Numbered from the stretch's first letter, positions 1 to 7,443 are shown. The stretch is DNA of 22,314 nucleotides from JAPUME01 sp964605715 (GCA_964605715.1 CAZSDV010000036.1:1-22314), one strand, 5' to 3'. The notes: generated by a model from the letters alone, not told the origin. Made by a program: numbers and translations.

Positions 1-346
1 CAGTTTGCACTTCCACACCTGAAACCCCGTGGATCAATAACAATGCCCCATCAGCTACAGGTAAAGCCCCCTCTGTCTCGTGGAAAAACATGTTATAGCC
101 CGGCGTATCAATCAGGTTAATTTTACACTTTCCCCATTCGGCATAAGCGAGACCAATAGCGATTGAAAATTTCCGCTGGATTTCCTCTTCATCATAGTCA
201 GTAACCGAGGTACCCTCATCCACCAGGCCCAGGCGATCTACCATGCCCGCCGTGTATAGAAGTGCGGAGACCAACTGCGTCTTACCTGTATGACCGTGTC
301 CTAGAACTGCAACGTTGCGAAGATTGGCTGGTTCGTAAACTTTCAC
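1..346 (-). CDS. fusA: Elongation factor G family GTPase (EF-G paralogue), N-terminal fragment
   Basis: Translational GTPase, cut by the window edge; about 115 N-terminal residues remain. Reading the minus strand from GTG at 346-344 gives a P-loop GHGHTGKT (residues 16-23), a switch I region around TDYDEEEIQRK (49-59) and a G3 motif DTPGY (80-84). The GTG start is favoured by a GGAAGGAG Shine-Dalgarno about 6 bases upstream. Classical EF-G carries GHIDAGKT and a GITI switch I with an essential Thr; here the matching stretch reads KFSIAIG. That is closer to the EF-G2-like paralogues than to the canonical translocase, so fusA should be read as family level only. The rest of the gene lies outside the window, so ribosome-interacting domains cannot be judged. 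Family assignment is firm; the exact role (translocation, recycling or accessory factor) is not. Confidence 0.88.
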   Translation of the reverse strand, partial: MKVYEPANLRNVAVLGHGHTGKTQLVSALLYTAGMVDRLGLVDEGTSVTDYDEEEIQRKFSIAIGLAYAEWGKCKINLIDTPGYNMFFHETEGALPVADGALLLIHGVSGVEVQT

Positions 347-713
347 CAGAAGCTCCTTCCTTGAATAGGAATAGCCTTCAAAATCATGCACTTAACCTCT
401 TCTATGGGGAGGGAGTGCCTCCTGAGTGGGTTTAAATCTTTCTATCATGGAAGTGCTGGATGTTCAAGGAAGGAAAAAGGTGATGCGAAAAAATTACCCG
501 ACGCACTAGGAGATTGGCCACAGAGGATAGTGAAGGAGGAAGTCCACTCGTACGAAACCAGATGGGATTAAAAGAAGAAACGGACTTCCAGGCAGTTACG
601 TACGAGAAAAGGTGATAATTGCCACCTTGAACGCCAGCTATGAATCCACTCTAGCTGAGCCAAAGGTTTCACAGTCATGCAATCAACCCATCCTAACTTA
701 CTGCAGCTGGATG
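347..713. other. Gene-free region between two minus-strand genes
   Basis: No convincing gene is present. A 61-codon open frame at 386-571 on the plus strand has no family resemblance and no good ribosome site. The region must hold the promoter of the EF-G gene, but I see no clear -35/-10 pair. The notable content is two crossed 8-bp complementary segment pairs at 538-606 (separate entry) and a short GGAGG/CCTCC hairpin near 409-423. A 17-base motif at 620-636 recurs in split form in another intergenic region (4711-4734). Confidence 0.6.
538..606. other. Crossed inverted repeats, pseudoknot-like
   Basis: GGAAGTCC (538-545) is complementary to GGACTTCC (582-589). CTCGTACG (547-554) is complementary to CGTACGAG (599-606). 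The order A, B, A', B' is the topology of an H-type pseudoknot: 1-nt loop 1, 27-nt loop 2, 9-nt loop 3. The CGTACG core of the second pair is itself a palindrome and occurs twice exactly 50 bp apart, so paired DNA-binding sites are an alternative. The function and the transcribed strand are unknown. Confidence 0.4.
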
Positions 714-1685
714 TTAAGCGGGGCGTGCCTGTAAAACAGTTTTAGTACTGGGGAAAAAATTCCGAGGTGCACTAACATACCCAACCACGCCCTTCTTCTC
801 GATCTTGTTTACGACCAGCTCCAAGGCTGCGTTGGCGCCCTGAAGGATAAAATAGACCGGCTCATTCAGTGACCGGTTCCGCCGCGTTGTTCTCTTATCA
901 TCATAAGAAAGCCTGACTGAGTAACGGTTCTTCTTGCGGCTGACCTTGCGAAGCTCGATCAAAACGGTACCGATCTTTTGTTTGGAACCTTTTCTGTCCA
1001 GTGTAAACTCAAAATAGTCACGGTCACCTTTCCGGGCCAATGTTACTAATTCATCTCTGTTTCGGGCGATCAGGCTGGCCAATTCACCCTTTGCTCCCTC
1101 AAGGTTCCGTTGGGTTTGGGTAAGATCCTTTTGTGTTTTGCTTAACCCCGTAGTCAGGGTCCCGAATTTTTCCGCCGACTCATTCTGAAGCTTATTCAGT
1201 TCTTCAGTGCTGGCCTTAGTCTCAATGGCATCATTCAACTGTGTTACAGCAACTTTCTGCTCGGCTTGAATTTTACTGGCTAGTCGACGGGCACGAGATA
1301 ACTCCGTCTGTGTCAACCCCAACTTGTCTGAAGTAACCTGAAATTGACCTTTTAGGTCAGCGTAGAGTTGATCGTTCGTATTAAGCCGTCTCGTAATTAA
1401 TTCAAGCTGATCCTCCACCATCTCGTGATTATCAGTTAGCACCTCTTGCAGCTTTAATCCCATGTAAAGGTTAACTCCAGCTACTGCAGCAATTAGGATA
1501 ACCAAGACAATCAAGGGCCACCCAACTGAACGTTTCGTAATAGGGGGCGGTGAAGTGGGTTGGCTCGCCCAAGAACCGCCAGATGCTGGTCCAGTGCCTG
1601 AAGTCTGGGTTGGCTGGTTGGACTGACTTCCAATTCCACCGAATATCGCGTGAGATGGGTCGCGCTCACTTTTCTGGTCACTCAT
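714..1685 (-). CDS. Membrane-anchored coiled-coil protein of unknown function
   Basis: A 323-residue protein I cannot assign to a named family. The first 50 residues are Ser/Gly/Pro/Gln-rich and probably disordered. One hydrophobic segment (about 55-76, GWPLIVLVILIAAVAGVNLYMG) is a transmembrane anchor. Residues 80-225 are highly charged with heptad-like Leu/Ile spacing and many Gln/Lys/Glu, consistent with a long coiled coil. The last 100 residues form a compact, basic, strand-rich domain (FEFTLDRKGSKQKIGTVLIEL, shown split: FEFTLDRKG then KIGTVLIEL). The likely topology is a short cytoplasmic tail with the coiled coil and C-terminal domain outside the membrane. The ATG at 1685 is preceded by GGGAG. 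A small hairpin (1701-1717) lies in its 5' leader. It is transcribed divergently from homoserine dehydrogenase. It could be an envelope scaffold or cell-shape protein, but that is inference. Confidence 0.75.
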   Translation of the reverse strand: MSDQKSERDPSHAIFGGIGSQSNQPTQTSGTGPASGGSWASQPTSPPPITKRSVGWPLIVLVILIAAVAGVNLYMGLKLQEVLTDNHEMVEDQLELITRRLNTNDQLYADLKGQFQVTSDKLGLTQTELSRARRLASKIQAEQKVAVTQLNDAIETKASTEELNKLQNESAEKFGTLTTGLSKTQKDLTQTQRNLEGAKGELASLIARNRDELVTLARKGDRDYFEFTLDRKGSKQKIGTVLIELRKVSRKKNRYSVRLSYDDKRTTRRNRSLNEPVYFILQGANAALELVVNKIEKKGVVGYVSAPRNFFPSTKTVLQARPA

Positions 1686-1986
1686 CTGTTTCTCCCTGCC
1701 AATGGAGGTTTTCCATTATTTTGATTTACTTAGCCCTTCAATATACCTTAGATGCAGCAGTCCGGCCCCGGGTTTTATCCGTTTTAACATTTCCAGATGA
1801 GCTGCTGCCAAGCTCAAGTTTGCCACGTAAAACTAGTAAATTCAACCTAACCATTAGATGCCGGGCAAGGCCATCGCAAATCAATCCACACTGTCAGCTA
1901 TTGACGCTACTCTTATCGTCCGTTACCTTAGAGAGTCTTGGAATCAAAGGGATGCCGCCTAGACCGTAAGTCCAGCGAGAATAAAA
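1686..1986. promoter_or_regulatory. Divergent intergenic region with weak promoter for hom
   Basis: About 300 bp separate the divergent coiled-coil gene and hom. On the plus strand TTGACG (1901-1906) lies 17 bp before TACCTT (1924-1929): a good -35 with a poor -10. AATGGA/TCCATT (1701-1717) is a 6-bp hairpin in the leader of the minus-strand gene. GCAGCAG near 1754 and CTGCTGC near 1803 form a 7-bp inverted pair with a long spacer. I looked for a threonine-type leader peptide before hom and found none. Confidence 0.35.
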
Positions 1987-3330
1987 ATGGGGAAAAAAAT
2001 AACAACACGCTCTTCTGACATTAATGGTTGCACTGTCAAAATTGGCATAATTGGCCTCGGCACAGTTGGCACTGGCACAGTCGGAGTACTTCTCAGCCAC
2101 CAAAAAGAAATTGAACGCCGACTCGGTGGCCGTCTAAAGCTCAAAACGATTTGTTCGCGAACCATTCATAAAAGGGACCTCCCCTGGATGGGCCAAAAGG
2201 TGGAAACCACCAGCGATTGGAAGCAAGTGGTTAATGATCCAGATATCGACGTCGTAGTTGAGCTGGTAGGTAAACCTCGAACTTCTCTCTCCATTGCCCG
2301 TAAAACCCTTAAGAACGGCAAGCATCTGGTGACGGCCAACAAGTTTCTTGTCGCCGAACACGGCGTAGAGTTATTCCGGCTGAGCCAGCAAAAAGACGTT
2401 TCCCTTGGTATTGAAGCTTGTGTCGCCGGCGGTACACCCGTCCTCCATGCAATCCGAGAAGGGTTAGCAGGAGAGGAATTTCTTGCTATCCATGGAATCT
2501 TGAATGGCACTACGAACTACATACTCACCGAAATGGAGCGGAGAGGCTGCAGCTACCTGGAGGCTCTCAGCGAGGCACAACAGAATGGCTACGCCGAACC
2601 GAATCCGACTTTTGACGTAGAAGGATACGACGCCCGCTATAAAATTGCTATTCTCTCCATGATCTGCTTTGGCTCCCTGGTTAAGGTTAATGATATCCCT
2701 GTCCAAGGGATCACAAGAATTGAACCAGTTGATTTTGCCTATGCAGCAAGGTTAGGACGGACCATACGACTAATGGCAGGAGCCATACGGAAACCCAGTA
2801 GAAAACTGGAGATCTCCACTGGCCCTCTGATGGTCTCCCAGGATTCAATACTTGCCAATGTTTCAGGCTCAAATATGGGCCTGGTGTTGGTAGGTGAAAA
2901 AGGTGGGACAACCCTCTATTCAGGAGAGGGAGCAGGAGGAGATCCGACGGGAGTCGCTGTCATTTCAGATGTGGTAGGTATTGCACGGCTCATCCTTGCA
3001 GGGGCTAGCAGTAAGGTTTTTCTCGGGTACAAATCCTGGCATCCCTTTAAGGTGGTGAACCCTGAGGAGCGGAGTCGGAAGGCTTACGTCCGGTTCATTG
3101 TGCGAGACCGTCCTGGAATTTTGGCAGATGCAGCTGGAATTTTGGCGCGTCACAAGATTAATATTGACTCAGTACTTCAGGAGCCCGGCATGCCCAGAAA
3201 ACGGACAGTGTTCGTAATGACGTTGGAACCTACCCCTGGAAAGCGGCTCCGCAAGGCTGTGCAGCAGATTCAAAAACTCCCCTCCCTCGCCACTCCTCCT
3301 TTGGTGATTCCATTTGCGGACCCACTCTAA
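1987..3330 (+). CDS. hom: Homoserine dehydrogenase with C-terminal ACT domain
   Basis: Catalyses NAD(P)H-dependent reduction of aspartate-4-semialdehyde to homoserine, the branch point to threonine and methionine. The Rossmann motif GLGTVG is at residues 23-28. It is followed by LVTANK (conserved Lys), EACVAGGTPV, GILNGTTNYIL and the catalytic segment YAEPNPTFDVEGYDARYK, which keeps the Glu, Asp and Lys of the family. Residues from about 367 (YVRFIVRDRPGILADAAGIL) form an ACT regulatory domain, implying feedback control by an amino acid, probably threonine. Length (447) is slightly above the usual 430 because of a 16-residue N-terminal extension before VKIGIIG. The ATG at 1987 has only a weak ribosome site, and no other ATG is available. 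No thrB or thrC is adjacent. A hairpin terminator-like element follows. Confidence 0.96.
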   Translation: MGKKITTRSSDINGCTVKIGIIGLGTVGTGTVGVLLSHQKEIERRLGGRLKLKTICSRTIHKRDLPWMGQKVETTSDWKQVVNDPDIDVVVELVGKPRTSLSIARKTLKNGKHLVTANKFLVAEHGVELFRLSQQKDVSLGIEACVAGGTPVLHAIREGLAGEEFLAIHGILNGTTNYILTEMERRGCSYLEALSEAQQNGYAEPNPTFDVEGYDARYKIAILSMICFGSLVKVNDIPVQGITRIEPVDFAYAARLGRTIRLMAGAIRKPSRKLEISTGPLMVSQDSILANVSGSNMGLVLVGEKGGTTLYSGEGAGGDPTGVAVISDVVGIARLILAGASSKVFLGYKSWHPFKVVNPEERSRKAYVRFIVRDRPGILADAAGILARHKINIDSVLQEPGMPRKRTVFVMTLEPTPGKRLRKAVQQIQKLPSLATPPLVIPFADPL

Positions 3331-3356
3331 GCAGATGATTCGCCCTTATGGAGTAA

Positions 3357-3375
3357 AAGTTGAGCCACTCAACTT
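3357..3375 (+). terminator. Probable Rho-independent terminator after hom
   Basis: AAGTTGAG (3357-3364), loop CCA, CTCAACTT (3368-3375) make a perfect 8-bp stem 27 bases after the hom stop. The downstream sequence is T-rich (T runs through about 3410) rather than a clean U tract. This separates hom from the next dehydrogenase gene. Confidence 0.5.
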
Positions 3376-3489
3376 CTGTTAGTTTGATCCTTTTGGTTTC
3401 GTTTTTAAGGTAAGTAGGGTTTTGAGAGCTATAGTGGAGGTTACCTTTTTCCACCTTCTTAATAATAAATTGAAGAGCAAGGAGCTACA

Positions 3490-4560
3490 ATGGCTGGATA
3501 CCCCGGATCAGAAACTGAACAGAGAGTACCAGAAGTAGTTTTGCGGCCCTTGATCGAAGAAATCTTCGTGCGGTGCACCATGTCACCGGTCGATGCCACG
3601 CTGCTAACCGACACGCTAATAATGGCCGACTTAAGAGGATGTCATTCACACGGCGTGTTTCGCGTTCCCGAATATGTCCAGAAGTTAACCACGGGTGGCG
3701 TCGATCCAAAAGGAAAGCCACGTGTGGCTCGCGATTCACAGGCAGCTTTACTGGTTGATGGCGGGAACAGCCTGGGACAGATTGGTGCAACCTTTGCCAT
3801 GCGTCAGGCCATCGAGCGAGCACGGAAGGTAAATGTAGCCGCCGTGGCAGTGAATGGCAGCAATCACTGCGGGGCTATGGCATACTTTGCCATGCTAGCC
3901 CTCCCAGAAGACATGATCGGCATTGCCACTACCCATGCCTTACCAACCATGGCTCCCTGGGGAGGAATTGACTGCATTTTGGGCATCAATCCCATGGCCA
4001 TTGCCATCCCAGCTGGCAAGGAATCTCCGATAGTCCTCGATGCAGCCTTTTCTGCTGTGGCCCGTGGCAAAGTGAAAGTCTATCACCAGAAAGGAATTCC
4101 ATTGCCCGAAGGCTGGGCATTTGACTCCGAAGGAAATCCGACTACGGACACCAAAAAAGCTCTTGAGGGCATACTTCAACCTATCGGCCAATACAAGGGG
4201 TACGGTTTTGCCCTGGTTATGGGCATCCTTTCCTCCGTCCTCTCCGGTGCGCTTTTCGGTACGGAGCTCGGTAAGGCTGGAGACAGCCCCAAGCCTGGAA
4301 AAGATGGCCACTTCTTCATGGCTCTGAAAATATCTGCGTTTGAGGATGTTGGCCACTTCAAGGAGAGGACGGACGGTATAATCCGTCAGATGCGCTCTTC
4401 CCGGCGTATATCCAGGGTGGAGCGTATCTATTCGCCAGGTGAGATTGAGGAAGAAACGGAGCAAGGCTATCGCAAAGAAGGGATACCTTTAAATCGTGAA
4501 ACTCTAAAAGAGATCAATAAGGTAGCGGTACAGTTAGGCATGGCTTCCTGTCCTATATAG
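3490..4560 (+). CDS. Malate/L-lactate dehydrogenase family NAD(P)-dependent oxidoreductase
   Basis: Member of the Ldh_2 family (malate, L-lactate, L-sulfolactate, ureidoglycolate and Delta1-piperideine-2-carboxylate reductases), unrelated to classical Rossmann LDH/MDH. These are cytoplasmic enzymes interconverting 2-oxo acids and 2-hydroxy or imino acids. Characteristic motifs are LRGCHSHGVFRVPEYV (residues 48-63), where the family has RGxxSHGxxRxxxY, then NGSNHCGAMAY (122-132) with the conserved His, then WGG near 157 and GINPMAIAIP. The C-terminal half contains KGYGFALVMGILSSVLSGA. Length 356 is typical. AAGGAG at 3479-3484 sits 5 bases before the ATG. Substrate cannot be read from sequence, and the neighbours do not form an obvious pathway. 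Glyoxylate/glycerate genes 3-6 kb downstream make a 2-hydroxy acid substrate plausible, which is inference. Confidence 0.9.
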   Translation: MAGYPGSETEQRVPEVVLRPLIEEIFVRCTMSPVDATLLTDTLIMADLRGCHSHGVFRVPEYVQKLTTGGVDPKGKPRVARDSQAALLVDGGNSLGQIGATFAMRQAIERARKVNVAAVAVNGSNHCGAMAYFAMLALPEDMIGIATTHALPTMAPWGGIDCILGINPMAIAIPAGKESPIVLDAAFSAVARGKVKVYHQKGIPLPEGWAFDSEGNPTTDTKKALEGILQPIGQYKGYGFALVMGILSSVLSGALFGTELGKAGDSPKPGKDGHFFMALKISAFEDVGHFKERTDGIIRQMRSSRRISRVERIYSPGEIEEETEQGYRKEGIPLNRETLKEINKVAVQLGMASCPI

Positions 4561-4902
4561 CTCTTGTTCGCCAGAAGATCCAAGGTCGTGAAATTTGACC
4601 ATAGCCGCCCACTGAACAGGATTCCAAGGATATGCGAGGATTCTTTGAGTTCAGACTGCGTCAGGATCTGAGGCATTGCCACCGCCTGCGCTCCTTTTCG
4701 GTCGGCATGATGCCACCTTCACACCTGAACGCCATCTCCTTAGTGATCACATTTTTCGTTTTTGAAAATTAGCCTATACCATACCACCTGAAATGCGAGT
4801 GGGGCTTTGCAATAGATTTCGTTGTTATTGGCTGCACCAACAGGTATAATGCCGCCCATTCCGTGCAAGGATTCTGTATTCAATCTTAAGGAGAGAGGGT
4901 AA
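4561..4902. other. Intergenic region, mostly featureless, ending in a promoter
   Basis: About 340 bp without a credible gene; open frames on the minus strand here look random. It contains a split copy of a motif also found at 620-636 (TGCCACCTT ... TGAACGCCA at 4711-4734). Its last 80 bases hold the sigma-70 promoter listed separately. Confidence 0.6.
4822..4850 (+). promoter_or_regulatory. Sigma-70 promoter of the peroxiredoxin gene
   Basis: TTGTTA (4822-4827), a 17-bp spacer and a perfect TATAAT (4845-4850). Transcription would start near 4857, giving a leader of about 46 bases that includes the AAGGAG ribosome site (4888-4893) before ATG 4903. This is the best promoter match in the window. 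Confidence 0.7.
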
Positions 4903-5542
4903 ATGAAATCACAAAAGCACTCGCTTCTATCTGGTATTTTAGCAGGTTTGATCCTTATATCAGTTGCCTGCCAGGGCACCGGACCCAATATGGCAACTCC
5001 TGGAGACGTCGAAGGTGCGCTTGACGTAAAACTGAAGGTGGGAGATAGGGCCCCAGATTTCAATCTTCCCGACCAAAGCGGCAGTGACACGAAGCTTTCA
5101 GATTTCCGGGGAAAGAAAAATGTCGTTCNNNNNNNNNNGGTTTAGCTGAGCACTACACTCGAACTGATAACCTGTGTACTGGTTTATCTTGATACCCATC
5201 TTATCGCTGATAGTCACGGGAGGTTGAACGCGAGAATTAAAGGCGTATCAGGCTGATATCGCCAAATTTGAAGATTTAGATTCACAGGTGTTAGGAATTA
5301 GCGTCGACAGTCAATATGCGAATAAGCGTTATGCAGAAGATCTAGGGGTAACATATCCATTACTCAGCGATTTCAAACGGGAAGTTTCCGGGCTTTACGG
5401 CATTCTGAACCCAGAGCGGGGCTTCGCGAACCGGACCACGTTCGTGGTTGACAAAGAAGGTAATATTCAGCACATAGATGAAGGGAGTGACGCCATCGAT
5501 ATCACAAAGGCCTATAAGGTCTGCAAGCGGTTGGCCAGTTGA
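4903..5542 (+). CDS. Exported peroxiredoxin (AhpC/TSA), possible selenoprotein, interrupted by assembly gap
   Basis: Thiol or selenol peroxidase of the thioredoxin fold, reducing hydroperoxides. The first 75 residues (4903-5128) have a signal peptide with lipobox-like ISVAC, then VKVGDRAPDFNLPDQSG and LSDFRGKKNVV, the usual start of a peroxiredoxin. After ten N, the frame resumes with VTGG-TGA-TRELKAYQADIAKFE, then LGISVDS, TYPLLSDF, YGI and FANRTTFVVDKEG, ending at 5542. In this family the peroxidatic Cys sits in T-x-x-C-T, exactly where the TGA (5225-5227) lies. A hairpin follows at SECIS-like distance. The TGA may therefore encode selenocysteine; alternatives are a sequencing error or a pseudogene. 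Sequence 5139 to about 5212 is too long and does not match the family, so the join is suspect. The family call is firm; the Sec reading is a hypothesis. Confidence 0.78.
5129..5138. other. Assembly gap (10 N) in peroxiredoxin
   Basis: Ten N, probably a placeholder of fixed size. The coding frame differs on the two sides, so the true length is not 10. The family has about 10 residues between KKNVV and TGG, but the sequence supplies about 28 codons after the gap. Confidence 0.95.
5242..5263 (+). promoter_or_regulatory. SECIS-like hairpin downstream of in-frame TGA
   Basis: GGCGTATC (5242-5249) pairs with GATA (5255-5258) plus CGCC (5260-5263), leaving one bulged T (5259) and an apical loop AGGCT (5250-5254). 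The stem begins 14 bases after the TGA, and the loop G residues are about 24 bases after it. Bacterial SECIS elements have a short upper stem, a small loop with G in the first two positions and about 16-37 bases from UGA, so this fits. The E. coli fdhF loop contains AGGUCU, which is similar. The hairpin overlaps conserved codons (AYQADIA), so chance cannot be excluded. Confidence 0.5.
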
Positions 5543-5667
5543 CTCTGTCTCATTAAAATGGCAGGTCGGCTGCACCCTCCCTCCGTGCCCAAAAGTGCCC
5601 TGTTTCACAGGATGAAATGTTCTGCTGTGCGAGAGATGTCAATCTAATTCAAAAGGATGGACAGGTA

Positions 5668-6691
5668 ATGGTTCTGAGAAAAATACTCCAGTTAATGACG
5701 GTGAGTGCTCTGTTGATTTCCTGGGGCTGCTCCTCCTTTGAAAAAGTTACAGATACTAGGGTTAACCTCACACAGAAAAATCATCAGGTAGAAATCTCAA
5801 TCGGTGACAAACCTTTTACCACCTACTATTTTGGAGCTGAATCTCCTAAGCCTTATCTCCATCCGTTACGAACGCCAGGCGGGATAATTGTAACCCGTGG
5901 CTTTCCAATGCAGGATGATATCCCTGGTGAAGCCAGAGATCATCCGCACCACCGGGCCCTATATTTCGCCCATGGCGATGTGAATGGTGTAGATTTTTGG
6001 TCAGAGGGAAAATCACATGGTACGCGTAAAGTTGAAACTGTAGAAGGCAGACAGTTTGTTTCTGAAGGGATGCCGCACGGACGGACCATATTCAAAGAAA
6101 TACTCGCATTAAGCAGTGGAAAGGAAGCTGGGAGGTTAAGTGCANNNNNNNNNNACCGGGCCGAACGACAATGTTATTGCCGAGCACATACAAACCTACA
6201 CCTTCTGGGCCCACCCCACCCTTCGCACTATTGATTGTGAGTACACCTTCCGCGCAAGATCAAACCCCGTTAAGTTGGGGGACACCAAGGAGGGTACTTT
6301 CGCTATCCGAGTGGCTCAAGAATTGAAGCAGTCAAGTGGCGCCCGAATGATCAGCTCTCAGGGAGGTGTGGGCGAAGAGCAAATCTGGGGCAAGCCAGCC
6401 CACTGGGTAGATTACACAGGCAGCTTTGAAGGAAAAATAATTGGCATTGCTATCCTTGATCATCCGAGTAATTTCCGGCACCCCACCTACTGGCATGCAC
6501 GTGGTTACGGCCTCTTTGCCGCAAACCCCTTTGGAGAACACGACTTCTTCGCTGATCCAGAACGTGATGGGAGCGTCACGCTTGCTCCTGGAGAAAATCT
6601 CACGCTCCGTTACCGGGTTATTATCCACCCAGGCACCCCCGACGATGCACGCATTGTCGAAAGGTACCAAAAATACCAAACCCTCGAATAG
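5668..6691 (+). CDS. DUF6807 (PmoA-like) family lipoprotein, interrupted by assembly gap
   Basis: Exported protein of the DUF6807 family, often labelled methane oxygenase PmoA in databases although it is unrelated to particulate methane monooxygenase. Biochemical function is not established; relatives are common in bacteria with many secreted carbohydrate-active proteins. ATG 5668 gives a signal peptide with LLISWGC as a probable lipobox; an upstream in-frame start at 5617 would bury it. Family hallmarks are DHPHHRALYFAHGDVNGVDFW, FWAHPTLRTIDCEYTF, WVDYTG, IGIAILDHPSNFRHPTYWHAR, YGLFAANPFG and LRYRVIIHPG. The His-rich HPHHR motif suggests metal or sugar binding. Ten N at 6145-6154 shift the frame; the missing piece should be a multiple of three, probably 3-4 residues between RLSA and TGPN. 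It follows the peroxiredoxin by 125 bp without an obvious terminator. Confidence 0.88.
6145..6154. other. Assembly gap (10 N) in DUF6807 gene
   Basis: Ten N as a placeholder. Frame 1 upstream and frame 2 downstream both encode the same family domain, so the real gap length is divisible by three and the gene is probably intact in the organism. Confidence 0.95.
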
Positions 6692-6789
6692 TCTCCTTTA
6701 AAAACTTCTAAAAAGGATCACATAACGGACTTCCCTAAGTAGGAAATCCTAGGGGCCTCCCTTTAGTGTGCATGTATTGTTTGAAAAAT

Positions 6790-7443
6790 CTAAAGTTTGT
6801 GTTCGTCAGGATTAGGACAACCAGGAAATTCACCCTGGTAAGGATTAGATTGATAGCCTAATTCCTTGTAACCGATCTCAGAGCTATAGAAAGTTCGAGT
6901 AATGAGATCTTTGAGCAGCTGAAAATGCTCAACTCCAGCTGTCAAAGTCAGGTCAGGGTGGGAACCGCTCAACTGGGTCAACAATCTGGTCTGATCGGTA
7001 GTTGAAAGCTTAACAAATGGGAGGTTGTAGGCCTGAAGTGAGTAGGAGTCAAACCAGGATAAGGCTTGCACAAAGCTCCTTTGAATCTCGATATTTTCTG
7101 CGTTAAGCAGGAAATCCAGAAAACGGTTAACCTTTGCCGCCTTAGCTCCAGGAGTATCAGTGGCAGGAATGATTATATCTGAGATAACAACTAAGGTTTT
7201 ATTTTGGTGTTCATCTAAAAAAAGAGGTTTCCAGTCCGAAGCCACCAGTGACGGATCAGGGGGCTCGGTACTTCCGCGTGACCATTCTGCAGGCTTATGG
7301 GAATGGCTGGAAGAGGGTACCGCTGCAACCTCGGACGTGGCACGGGAAATTATCGGTATGGCCGTTGTTGCACCCGCTCCCCGCGCCAGATTTTTTAGGA
7401 CTTGCCGACGATTAATCGTGCGCCTATTCTTCTGTCGATTCAC
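6790..7443 (-). CDS. Tat-exported gluconate 2-dehydrogenase subunit 3 family protein
   Basis: About 217 residues. The N-terminus has a twin-arginine signal (RRTINRRQVLKNLARGAGA), so the protein is exported folded. The mature part, with KTLVVISDIIIPATDTPGAKAAKVNRFLDFLL and further helical segments, matches the small gamma-type subunit of membrane gluconate/sorbitol dehydrogenases (PF13618-like). This subunit normally accompanies a GMC-type FAD flavoprotein and helps its Tat export by hitch-hiking. No such partner is within the window: upstream is a divergent intergenic region and downstream a convergent gene. GTG at 7443 is chosen because GAGAGGGGG lies 5 bases upstream; an in-frame TTG at 7446 is too close to it. 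It may act with a partner encoded elsewhere or have been left behind after loss of the large subunit. Confidence 0.82.
   Translation of the reverse strand: MNRQKNRRTINRRQVLKNLARGAGATTAIPIISRATSEVAAVPSSSHSHKPAEWSRGSTEPPDPSLVASDWKPLFLDEHQNKTLVVISDIIIPATDTPGAKAAKVNRFLDFLLNAENIEIQRSFVQALSWFDSYSLQAYNLPFVKLSTTDQTRLLTQLSGSHPDLTLTAGVEHFQLLKDLITRTFYSSEIGYKELGYQSNPYQGEFPGCPNPDEHKL

Noticed and set aside
533..545. RNase P RNA-like segment AAGGAGGAAGTCC
   Set aside because: It resembles the conserved 5' P4 sequence of rnpB, but the following bases lack the other conserved regions and a full RNA would run into the coiled-coil gene.
386..571. 61-codon plus-strand open frame
   Set aside because: No recognisable domain, no good ribosome site, and it overlaps the structured intergenic segment.
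1550..1969. 139-codon plus-strand open frame before hom
   Set aside because: Largely antisense to the coiled-coil gene and its leader; the translation has no domain-like character.
3940..4464. 174-codon minus-strand open frame
   Set aside because: Entirely antisense to the clear malate/lactate dehydrogenase gene.
5585..5611. GTGCCC direct repeat and CCTGT/ACAGG hairpin after the peroxiredoxin
   Set aside because: Very short, no T tail, and likely chance in a 125-bp spacer.
6734..6758. CCCTA/TAGGG inverted repeat between two convergent genes
   Set aside because: Only 5 bp with a 12-base loop and no T run; too weak to call a terminator.
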